Source: Cutaneotrichosporon cavernicola
Lineage: Eukaryota; Basidiomycota; Tremellomycetes; Trichosporonales; Trichosporonaceae
DNA: 64,000 nt
Direction of reading: 5' to 3'
NCBI RefSeq assembly: GCF_030864355.1
Contig: NC_083393.1
Span: 124,001-188,000, forward strand
Under the pieces are notes generated by a model. The model did no database searches, was not told the DNA's origin, and was given only the letters and a program-made list of their open reading frames with translations. Shown piece by piece: positions 55,799 through 64,000 of the stretch (position 1 is the stretch's first letter; every line of letters begins with the position of its first letter). A program made the position numbers and the translations under genes.

Positions 55799-57390
55799 CT
55801 AAAACCAGTCTCCTCCACCACCCCAGTCGCCGCCGCCGCCGCCTCCTCCACCGCCGCCGAAGAAGCCGCCGTCGTCGCTGCCCGGGGTTTCCCAGGGGTC
55901 CTGCATGAGCTCCTCGTCTCCAGGCAAGTCGGGCGGGTAGTCGAAGCCCTCTGCCTGCTGCCCTGGTGCAGGGGGTTCGTATGGTCTGGAAGGCGAGTTG
56001 CCGTGGGCGTCTGGCGGGGTCGCACGCCCGTAGATCTCGTCGTCGGTCCAGTCGCGACCAGCATATCCGCCCGCCGCACCAGCAGCCGCTCCGCCGAGGA
56101 CGTCACCGGCGCCTGCCCCACCAACTCCCGTACCAGAGCCAGAACCAGTGGGTGCGGGAGCCTCGCCACCGCGCGAATGCTCGCTCGACCCATCGCCACC
56201 GCTAAACATCCAGAAGGGGAGGAATCCACCTCCGCTCCCAGAGTGACGGGAGAAGTAATCAAAGTCGACTGTTGTCAGCTCGTTCCCCTCCTGGACGTAC
56301 TTGAAACAGCAGTGGCAAGTGTCATTGCCCGCTCATCGAGGGTCAAACCCCGCCTGTCCTCTGGAAGAACCAGGGTTTGTCCTTGTACAGTAACCTGTGA
56401 CCCGCGGGGCATGTTGATCTCGCTTCCAGCCGCATCGAAGCGAATAACATACTGTCCCGTATCCGTGAAGATTTCGCGCCCAAATCCGCTAAAGTTTCGA
56501 TTAATCGTAGCGAGCAGCTGTCCATCGCGATCGGTGAGCCAAAAGTCCCAAGCGAACAGTCCGCCATCGATACGCGCGAATTGGTCCATGACCGTCTTGT
56601 CCCCGTCGACTCTACTCTCAAACAGATTGTATCGCCGGCGCCACGGATGCCACTGCTGCTGTGTCTCGCCCACTAGCGGGTTTGTACCCTCTCCAACAGC
56701 CCCGAGGTCGGGATTGGCCCGAACCCGAATCCGCGAATTGATAAATGCAAACGGACGCTCAATCCACAGAATAGGTGTACCGTGCTTATCCATGACGGTA
56801 GACTTGAAGGGCCGGTGGGTATGTAACGTCTGCCGTGTAATCGCACCTGTAAATCCCTTGTCTTCTTCCGCGAGGAATCCAACATGCGACCCATCCGAAG
56901 AATAGATGGCGTACCGATTCGCCTGCTCGTAACCGAGGAAGACGTTCATCATCTCGAATTGGCGAACGACGACGAGCGAGTCGTGCGCCAGTAACTCGTA
57001 CGCGGCGTGATTCTTCTGTAACACGCCATAGGGATCGTCGGGGACCACAACGTTCCGGGGTGGAGAGTACGCTTGCTGGTCAAAACCCATGCCCATGCCT
57101 AGAGGATCGGATTGGTAGGCTTGGCCCGATTGGGGACCGTACGTCTCGTCGCGCCGAATTCGGCGGCGGACAGGACGTACATGGCCGCGAGGGACTTGAG
57201 TCAGTTCATTCCGACCAGAGGAAATCTCACCTCGGTCGTCGTCCCGCCTGAGGAGGGGTGCTGAGGCGGAGAGCTGTCGCGAGAGTCGAGTGACGGGTGG
57301 GAGGGGAAGCGTGTGCGGCGTGAGGTGAGGTCTCCATGCGGCCCGGGGCCGCATCAACGGCCGCACCGCTGCGAGGCCTGGTCGTAACAT
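55799..57390 (-). CDS. AIM25: Phospholipid scramblase-family protein, AIM25-like, mitochondrial
   Basis: Three exons (57390-57231, 57194-56301, 56268-55799), about 507 aa. The ATG at 57390 gives a basic presequence (MLRPGLAAVRPLMRPRAAWRP). The scramblase domain spans about residues 90-360 (DSLVVVRQFEMMNVFLGYEQANRYAIYS; RRYNLFESRVDGDKTVMDQF; INRNFSGFGREIFTDTGQY). The C-terminal 140 residues are Gly/Pro-rich, ending in long Gly runs and DWGGGGDWF. Intron 1 is 36 nt, in phase and stop-free, so its retention would insert 12 residues. Confidence 0.88.
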
Positions 57391-58120
57391 TGTAGTGTCT
57401 GGGTGTTGGGGGGGATTGGGTGAGTATGAAAGATGTAATGTGAGAGCCAAGCCGGGCAGAGTCTTCTGGCTCGATTCAAGCAATGACGCACTTGTCGGCG
57501 CGGGAGTATTTCTCGGCACGTCGGGCACGGCCTCGGTCTCGGCCCTATTTCCTGGTCTATGGTAACGGCAACTGGCAGCTGGCCGTCGGTCGTGTGGCGC
57601 CCGCCTTGGACTGGGCCTGCGGGCCTGATGGAAGATGCGAGATGGACATGGAGATGGCGATGGCAATGGGACCGGCGACAGCCTCTATACTGGGCCTGGG
57701 CCTGACCTGCCTTGCTGACCACATGCTCTCCTCCCTTCATCTTGGCTACAGACCGAGGTACACCGAATCCATTACCGTCTCTGACGCAGTTCGCATCACC
57801 GCTTCACCTCCCATCCAAACGCCACCTGACCACTGAACCACTTGACTCAGCGCCGGCTCCGAGACCAGGCACCACCACTCCAACATTCTCAACCTGCACG
57901 CGACTACCACAGCCAGACTCGCCACTCGCCACTCGCCACTCGCCACTCGCCACTCGTGCCCAGCAAGTCTCGTCACACCTCCCCGTCATCTCTCAATGCC
58001 CTGACTCCAGACCAAAACCACGCCTGGCCACACGTCCTGTTAGTCACCCCAACATCCATATGTCGAATGTGTACATGCGTCGTGCTAGAACCAAGTGAAC
58101 CTGATCGCTACGCGGGAGAC
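57391..58120. other. Upstream region of the AIM25-like gene
   Basis: No supported gene. A 117-codon plus-strand ATG frame at 57483 lacks features I recognise. Contains a 7-bp tandem repeat at 57917-57956. Confidence 0.35.
57917..57956. repeat. Tandem ACTCGCC repeat, about 5.7 copies
   Basis: Perfect 7-bp microsatellite in the RPS27/AIM25 intergenic region. Confidence 0.95.
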
Positions 58121-58899
58121 CTAGTTCTTCCGGCGGAACGAGCAGCCTGAAAGTCAGCGGTATGCTCCATTATTTTGAGTGGCACAGCATGACTTACCCT
58201 CAGTGAGCTTGGCCTTGCCGCCCGAAGGCTGGCAGAGGACGGTGGCGCACGAGCCGCACTGGACGACAGTCGAGGCGTGGGAGAAAACGGTGGTGATCTG
58301 GAAGCAGCCGGGGCACTTGACGTCCATGAAGAACGAGTTGGGCTGGGGCACAATCTTCTTGAGCTTGTGGGTGCGGGCCTGGGCCTCAGCGGAGGGGTTG
58401 AGAAGGTCGACAGCGAGAGTCTGGTGTTAGCCTGAACTGAGAGGTATGGGCGGCTGGCTGGCATGGCTAGCAGTCGAGGAACTGATGGTTGGCCGGCACT
58501 TGAGATCGGTCATGCTGGAGCGTCTGAGCTGGCGGAGCGGAACAAAGGGAACAGTGCCATCTTGCTTCGAGCACGTTCTCTTCCAGCTCTTCCAGAAGAA
58601 CAGCAGGTGGCAAAATGGAAAGGATGTTGGATCGAGTTCGCGGCTGGGCTTCACACGACAGGTGTCAAGCCCACCACCGAAACTCTGCGCAAACTTGCCC
58701 ATCCCGCCCATTCATCCAACCTGCTGTCCGCATCTGCCCATCCAAGACCAGCACCACTCGCACTTGTCTGCGCAGCCACATTGTCGTGTCGAAAAGCGAG
58801 AGGCGAGTCCAAGGCCGTCGTGTGAAAGCAGGGGGGGAGAAAGTTTGCCGCCAGCCATGCCATGAAATTGCCAGGTTGTGCCCGCGCGCGGCTCACCAT
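58121..58899 (-). CDS. RPS27: 40S ribosomal protein eS27
   Basis: Three exons (58899-58897, 58420-58198, 58146-58121), about 83 aa. Exon 1 is the start codon alone, followed by a 476-nt intron. Exon 2 gives [24 protein letters not shown] and the zinc finger [25 protein letters not shown] (two Cys pairs). The last exon supplies GCSFRRKN. The length is exactly that of eS27. Long first introns in ribosomal protein genes are common in fungi and often regulatory. Confidence 0.95.
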
Positions 58900-59436
58900 T
58901 TTGCTGTAGTGTGCGTTCTGGTCGCGCGGAGATCGAAAGGAGAGATTAGTCGAGGTGCGCGGCGCTGTCGCGTTTTATGTGACAAGGGAGTCGATGGTCG
59001 CGAGCACTACACTAAGAGATACACTACCCACACTCTCAGTCAACGGAACCAAATTCAGATTTTGCTTCACGGCGCCTCACCAAAACGCCGTTCCAAATGC
59101 CGAATTTCCACTTTATTTCCGGTTCCTCTCAGGCACGCGGAACTTGTTGGGTGGCAAATCGATGATTCTGTGGATTTTGTGGAGCCATGGTGCATTCTAG
59201 TGGGTACAACAGCGTAGAAAGTCATTCTAGAAGTGTAGATGATCGCAACGGAGCTTGGAGACGGAGAGGCACCATCGGCCGGCGCTCGGATGTGTGTAGT
59301 GGATGGTCTCAGGCCCCGGGGCGGAGCTGGTGGAGAAGAAGCGCGCAGCAGCTACCCGTAGCACCCAGCGAGCTTTACCAAGCTCCCGCAGCATCTAGTG
59401 AGCTCTACGGAACCCATCGAATTCCGTAGAAACTCT
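58900..59436. other. RPS27 upstream region and LTV1 3' flank
   Basis: About 540 bp without a supported gene. Near 59408 a CTACGGAA...TTCCGTAG inverted repeat lies just downstream of the LTV1 stop (minus strand) and could form a 3' hairpin. Confidence 0.4.
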
Positions 59437-61279
59437 CTACGACAGAGAGACGACTCCACGCGAGCCGACCGTCTTGTCCGCGGCCCGGCCTCCACCAACC
59501 GCCTTCTTCTGCGCGTTTAGCTGGCGCTTGCGCTCGTCTCCAAACGTCTGGGTGTGCGCCTTCTTCTCGGCACGACGACCCGCACGCTCAGCCTTGACGG
59601 CAGCCTTGCGTGCCTTGCGCTCGGCCGCGCCCTCTCCCTTCGGCCGGGCGACCGTAACCTTGGCCTCGCGCTCAGTCTCCGAGCCCGACCCCTCCTCCTC
59701 CTCCTCCGCCTCCCTCATACGCGCAGCCTCAGCAGCAGCAGCAGCCTCTGCACGGCGCATAGCCCGTTCCTTGGCCTCCGCTCCTGAGCGCAAGCGGATC
59801 ATACCAGGAATGTTCTCAGTGTTCGTGTACGTCGCTGGGGTCAGCAATTGGATGGATCATGATCGATCGACGTACACAGAATCGTCTCCACGTCCCACTT
59901 GGCCTCGGGCTCAACCTCGCGGCGATCGATCGACTCCTTGATGTCGCGGTACTGACCCGTCTCGATGCGGCGCTCGAGATCCAGAATCCGGCGACGGTTC
60001 TCCGCCCGACCGGGACCCTCCTCCTCGTCCTCGAGAGCGGCGCGGATCACCGCCAGCTTCTCGGGTCCAGTCAGCTTGGTGCCGCCCACCGCCTCGCGCA
60101 TGCGCCGTCCCACGACCTCGTAGTTGTCCAGGAAGTCGGTCATGATGTCGTCAAAGTCCTCGCGGTTGTCCTCGGCTTCGCCCACGGGACCGCCGCCGGT
60201 CGGCTCGTCGCCACGAAGGAACGAAACGCGCGACATGCTGCTCATGTAGCTTGGTGCAATGCTCACATCGTCATCCTCGTCCCACTCCTCATCGTCGTCC
60301 ATCTCGTACGCGCGCTCGATGGCGTCAAAGCGGTCATCAAGGGTGCGCAAGTTGTCATTCCGGTAGACGTTGGAAGAGCTCATGCTCATGCCCGAAGCGT
60401 CGGACGGCCCGCGCTTGCCGTGTCGCTTCTTGCCACCGCGAACCATCATGTCCTCGATTCCGTTGACGAGGCTGCCAACGGTGTCGGCCATCTCGGAACG
60501 CTCGGCCGAGTCGACATCGTCGTCGTTCCAGCCTCCGTTGCTGGGGACCTTTGGATGCCCGCCGGCAGCCTTGAAAGCACGGAAGCGGTCCTCCCACGTC
60601 TCCTCGCGCTCTCCGTCGCCGTTCTCCGTCCTCTCGTCATCGTCAACTCCCCACTCGGCGAACTCGAACTCCTCCCCCTCCTCGCCGTCGTCGAGCTGCC
60701 CAGAGCCCAGGAGCTCGCCGAACACATCTCCATCCTCCTCCTCGTCGTCGACAAACTCGTCGTCCGACAGAGCCTCGAGCACCTGCCGAAGATGGGGGTC
60801 CATGTCGGGCTGGAACCCCTGCAGCTCGCGCGGAATCGCTTCCTGTGCAGCATACACGTCGTGCACAGATACCTCGTCCTTTGACGCCAGCACGTCCTCT
60901 GGCATCTTGAACTTGCCCTTTGCCTGTTTCTTCGGCGCCTCAAGGAGCATCGAGTCTGCGCCACCCAAACCAACCGGCCGGAGGTGCTGCATGTAGTCGT
61001 ACCCCGAGTCGTCGTACGTGATACCGTAGGTGGCCGCCTCGCCCTCGTTGGGCCGCATCGCGCTCCTGTCCACGCTCGCCTCGAGGTCCGAGAGCGTCAC
61101 CCCGGTCTCTGGTTAACTCTGCCATGTCAAAAGCTTACCTTTTCATTCCCCCGCTCAATGGGACGGAATACATGCTTGCTCGCCTCCGGGTCGTTGATGA
61201 GCGGATCGCGCACGGAGCGGTGCACGAGCTGGAAGTGCTGCGCTCCCGCTTGGCGGTAGATTGACTTTTTTGGTGGCAT
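59437..61279 (-). CDS. LTV1: 40S biogenesis/export factor LTV1
   Basis: Three exons (61279-61139, 61106-59876, 59834-59437), about 589 aa. The start MPPKKSIYRQAGAQHFQLVHRSVRDPL is the Ltv1 signature. Next come TYDDSGYDYMQHLRPVG, an acidic centre with DDEFVDDEEEDGDVFGELL, and the conserved WDVETILSTYTNTENIPGMIRLR spanning the exon-2/3 junction. The C-terminus is Lys/Arg/Ala-rich. Ltv1 caps immature 40S heads with Enp1. The intron-1 acceptor must be CAGAG (the upstream CAG gives a stop). Divergent with TIM13 over 239 bp. Confidence 0.93.
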
Positions 61280-61518
61280 TGTGTAGTCTAGTAGTGTGTT
61301 AGCGCCGTTGCGCTGGCTGTTTGGTGTTGTAGAGGTTTATAGAGGTGTGTAGAGGTTTGTGTTGATGTGTTGATGTTGAGAGCACTCTTGAGAGAGACCT
61401 CCACCGCAAAATTGTGGTGCGGTGGCGAGAGTTCAGGAACGGAGGCATCTCGCCGAACACTATCGATTTCGGGGAGGTTACTCTCTCCGACTTTTGACAA
61501 CACTAAAAACACAACATC

Positions 61519-62417
61519 ATGTCCTTCTTCCGCGGTACCAACCCCTCCACAGGCTCGCTGTCGGCGCCGAGTGAGTGCGGATTTCCGGCGGCATTGTTTG
61601 GTTGCGCGGGAAAACTCGGGGGACGGGGGGAAGGGAGGAAAGGGAGAGAGCGGTCGGCACGACATCGACCGCACATCATGACATTGCATAGCTCCCATAG
61701 GGCCGTCATCTGTTTGTCATACGCCTCTTCCTTTATGCCTATTGAGACGACCGACGAGCTCTGCGCTGCTCCGCAAGTACCTCTGCGGAACCGCTCCCTT
61801 CCCTTCCCTTCCCTTCCCTTCCCTCCAGCTGGTGGAGCCCTTGTGGTAGCTGACGCCAGGCATGCAGGCGCGCAAGGAGGAGGTCAAGCAGCAGATCCAG
61901 CAGGAGCTTGCTGTCGCTAGCGCCCAGCAGCTCGTCACCAAGATGACGGAGAACGTGAGTGGGGTTGTTGTTGTGAAGCGTGATCGGACCCGTGCGGTGA
62001 GGGGCCTGTAAAGCCTCTGGCGTCGCAGCCGTTTAGGTACACTGCTATCGCCGGTGTTTGGGTACGCGGGTCATGGATACCTTGGTGGTCGTGTGAGCGC
62101 GATTAGGACGGGACAGGACCTTGGGCTGTACAAGGCGCATCAACCGGTCCTGCGGGTACCTTGTGTCTGCCAGCCTTGCTAGGTTTGTCTCGCCGAGCTG
62201 CCGGATCCAAGCTGCAACATGTACACGGAGCTCCTCACTCGTTCCACACCCGCGCTAACCCCAGTGCTTCGCCAAGTGCGTCACGCGCCCCGGCCCCTCC
62301 CTCGCGGGGTCCGAGGAGCGCTGCCTCTCCCAGTGCATGCAGCTGTACATGGCGGCATTTGACAAGATCTCGCAGACCTACGTCACGCGGATCAGCAAGG
62401 AGGGCCGCAAGCAATAG
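61519..62417 (+). CDS. TIM13: Mitochondrial intermembrane-space chaperone TIM13
   Basis: Three exons (61519-61570, 61860-61954, 62265-62417), about 99 aa. A small-Tim protein with twin CX3C motifs CFAKC and CLSQC flanked by QQELAVASAQQLVTKMTEN and MQLYMAAFDKISQTYVTRI. It pairs with Tim8 to escort inner-membrane proteins. Both introns are long (289 and 310 nt) against the local norm of about 40. Intron 1 holds a (CCCTT)n tract. The start is MSFFRGTNPSTGSL. Confidence 0.93.
61797..61826 (+). repeat. CCCTT pentanucleotide repeat in TIM13 intron 1
   Basis: About five and a half copies of CCCTT, upstream of the intron's 3' splice site. Confidence 0.85.
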
Positions 62418-62472
62418 TGTCTAGATGTGTAGATATGCATCTGTCTATATGTCTCCCATCTCCTCTCGCCCC

Positions 62473-63559
62473 CTACTCGTCGTCGTCGTCCTCTGCCCGC
62501 ACAAGCGCATAAAGCTTGCGGCGGTTACTCTCGATCGTGCTCTCCTGCGAAGCCTCTTCAAACATTGCGCGCAGCAGTGCCGTCCTAAGTTGCGCAGGAT
62601 CCACCGCCTCGCCGTCGACCGTGCTCTTGGCCGCAATGTTCTCGTACTCGTCTCCGTCCTTGAGCCCAGCGAGAAGAGGGTTAAACACGGAGCCAACCAT
62701 CCGGCTGTGGAGGGTAGCGTTCCGCGTCCGCGCAATGAGCACGATATGCGGCCGCAAAAGCTCGATAAGCGGAGCATTCTCACTTTCAGCCAGAACCTTG
62801 TCCAACTCCTGGAGGTAGACGTCGCCGATATGACTGGCCAGAGACATGGGCACGCTCTTGTCCTGCCAGCTCATTGGGCCGTGTTCGCTTCCAAGGATGG
62901 CGTTGATGCCCTCGACTGCTGCGTTGCTCCATCCAGCCCGAGCGGCCAGGCGGAAAGACGCGTTGACATACCGCCGGATGAGCATGTAGTACTTGTCAAT
63001 GCGGAGGCGGTCGATACCGTTCCATTCGCGCACGAGAGCGGTCCAGAACCCCCCCAGGAAGGCGAGGGAGGCGTCGAGCCGGGCGGCGTCGCGGTCGCCC
63101 GAAGTACGGGGGTTGATGCGGAGGAGGAGGTCGGCGAGTTCGGTAGCGAGGGCTTGTTGCACGAGCGGCTTGTCCGACATCCAGAAGCCTGGTGTGAGCG
63201 TGTGCGCGAGCAGATCATAAGCGAAGCGAGGGCGAGTGAGCGACGGCAAGTGATGAGCGACGTGCAGTGCAGCCCAACTCGCCATTTCGCCATCTCGCAC
63301 AGCCTGGAATTCAAAAGTGCTCACAGTAAAACAACCCCTTCCACAACTTTGCCATCTCCTTGTCCTCGAGACGGGTATACCCTCCCTCGCCCTCATCTCC
63401 CTCCCCTCCAGCCGACAAGAACGCTGTAAGATTACGCACGGCCAGGTCCCGCACGCTCTTATCCGTATGCGCGAGCTGCTTGCCGAACGGAACGACAGCC
63501 TCGGTTTGCGGCTCTGCGCGCTCCTTGCCCTTTCCTTTGCCGGTCTTTTTTGGTGCCAT
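62473..63559 (-). CDS. RRP1: Ribosome biogenesis protein RRP1 (Nop52)
   Basis: Two exons (63559-63325, 63188-62473), about 316 aa. A basic start (MAPKKTGKGKGKERAEPQ) precedes the Nop52 domain: [45 protein letters not shown], then REWNGIDRLRIDKYYMLIRRYVNASF and LASHIGDVYLQELDKVL. It is a nucleolar 60S factor for 27S processing. The 136-nt intron splits a Cys codon in the conserved F-Y-C-F-W-M-S-D block. The stop is 55 bp from the TIM13 stop. Confidence 0.92.
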
Positions 63560-63646
63560 TTGTATTGGAGTGGTATTGATGTTGATGTTGGTGTTGGTTG
63601 CTATGGTGGGTCCAGATTGGGGTTGACAAGTTGACAACTTTTGGGG

Positions 63647-63654
63647 TCACGTGA
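63647..63654. promoter_or_regulatory. TCACGTGA E-box upstream of RRP1
   Basis: A perfect palindromic CACGTG-core site 88 bp upstream of the RRP1 start codon, of the type bound by Cbf1-like bHLH factors, which in several yeasts control ribosome-biogenesis or sulfur genes. Site seen; binding inferred. Confidence 0.45.
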
Positions 63655-63754
63655 TGCGGTGGATGCGGGGGTGGAGGTGGAGGGTGGGGGAATCGATTGT
63701 TAACATGGGATACTGCTTGTCCTCGCTCGCTAACCGCATGTCTAGCAAGATAAC

Positions 63755-63832
63755 CTACCACTCAACATACTTGGAGCCCTCGGCCTGCGTGAGCACTTGT
63801 TGGTGAGAGTGAGGGAACCAGTCTTTATCCGA
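63755..63832 (-). CDS. Possible terminal exon of a gene beyond the right edge
   Basis: After a GTGAATTAG that could be an acceptor, a 25-residue frame (DKDWFPHSHQQVLTQAEGSK region) ends at a stop at 63757-63755. It is protein-like but short, and the upstream exon would have to lie outside the window or within an unrecognised stretch. Confidence 0.2.
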   Translation of the reverse strand, partial: SDKDWFPHSHQQVLTQAEGSKYVEW

Positions 63833-64000
63833 CTAATTCACGCATCAAGGGTCGTGAAGGAGCATTCCGTCCCATCGCGGTGCTGACAGCGATGGTTACT
63901 GTGCAGCACTGTGCCAAAAACTATCTGATCGGGCATCTAACATGTCGCAACACGGGACATGGGACAAGGAGCCGCCGAACTAAGCGGCTGCTACATTCAG

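Larger units (their letters stand above)
63560..64000. other. RRP1 upstream region and right edge
   Basis: Promoter side of RRP1, then about 350 bp to the edge. A 7-bp-arm hairpin (CCATCGC...GCGATGG) lies near 63875. Confidence 0.4.

Noticed and set aside
57391..57666. N-terminal extension of the AIM25-like protein
   Set aside because: The longer frame begins at a TTG codon; the ATG at 57390 gives a good mitochondrial presequence.
59859..60884. Long plus-strand ORF opposite LTV1
   Set aside because: Antisense shadow of an acidic coding region; its repeated hydrophobic residues come from the complement of Glu/Asp codons.
61955..62264. snoRNA inside TIM13 intron 2
   Set aside because: I looked for C/D and H/ACA box pairs by eye and found no convincing combination.
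62425..63429. Plus-strand ORF opposite RRP1
   Set aside because: Antisense shadow; RRP1 on the minus strand has clear family motifs.
1..64000. CRISPR array, bacterial defence or toxin-antitoxin system
   Set aside because: No regularly spaced repeats, and all recognised genes are eukaryotic nuclear genes with spliceosomal introns.

Overview
The window looks like chromosomal DNA of a basidiomycete yeast, most likely a tremellomycete (Trichosporonales-like; inferred). It is GC-rich and gene-dense. Nearly every gene is broken by short introns of about 30-60 nt that start GTGAGT/GTAAGT/GTGCGT and end in a CTGAC or CTAAC branch motif only a few bases before the AG. Genes lie on both strands, with divergent promoters of 230-320 bp and some convergent 3' ends only 35-90 bp apart. 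About 31 genes are recognisable by family. A few more are supported only by open, correctly phased splice models.

Left to right: an ambiguous partial frame at the left edge; a Cys3-like bZIP regulator; a coiled-coil protein; DHR2-like helicase; MOB1; SWC5; an N-Gly/Ala protein; a cupin; a solo-LTR-like element beside tRNA-Leu; ALG13; BNA1; NIP7; proteasome alpha6 (PRE5); HOM6; an OXLD1-like protein; MET2; a second tRNA-Leu; a previously hidden three-exon gene; SRP101; BPL1; GLE1; a membrane protein of unknown function; TAF13; RTF2; a broken GFA/CENP-V-family gene; MDM34; PPE1; MRPL19; RMI1; NFU1; ATG18; ERG8. A gene-poor stretch (46.9-50.3 kb) follows, with tRNA-Glu, a second LTR-like element, tRNA-Ile and decayed or orphan frames. 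Then come BRL1/BRR6, ERG7, BUB3, AIM25-like scramblase, RPS27, LTV1, TIM13 and RRP1, with a possible 3' exon at the right edge.

Themes: ribosome production (DHR2, NIP7, LTV1, RRP1, RPS27), mitochondria (NFU1, TIM13, MRPL19, MDM34, AIM25, OXLD1), sterol synthesis (ERG8 and ERG7, 5 kb apart) and the homoserine-methionine route (HOM6 and MET2 separated by one small gene). No bacterial-type operon, CRISPR array or defence system is visible. The notable observations are two related LTR-like elements directly 5' of tRNA genes, a gene frameshifted by a 38-bp tandem duplication, a duplicated 5' splice site, start-codon-only first exons, and small spliced genes that single-frame ORF calling misses.
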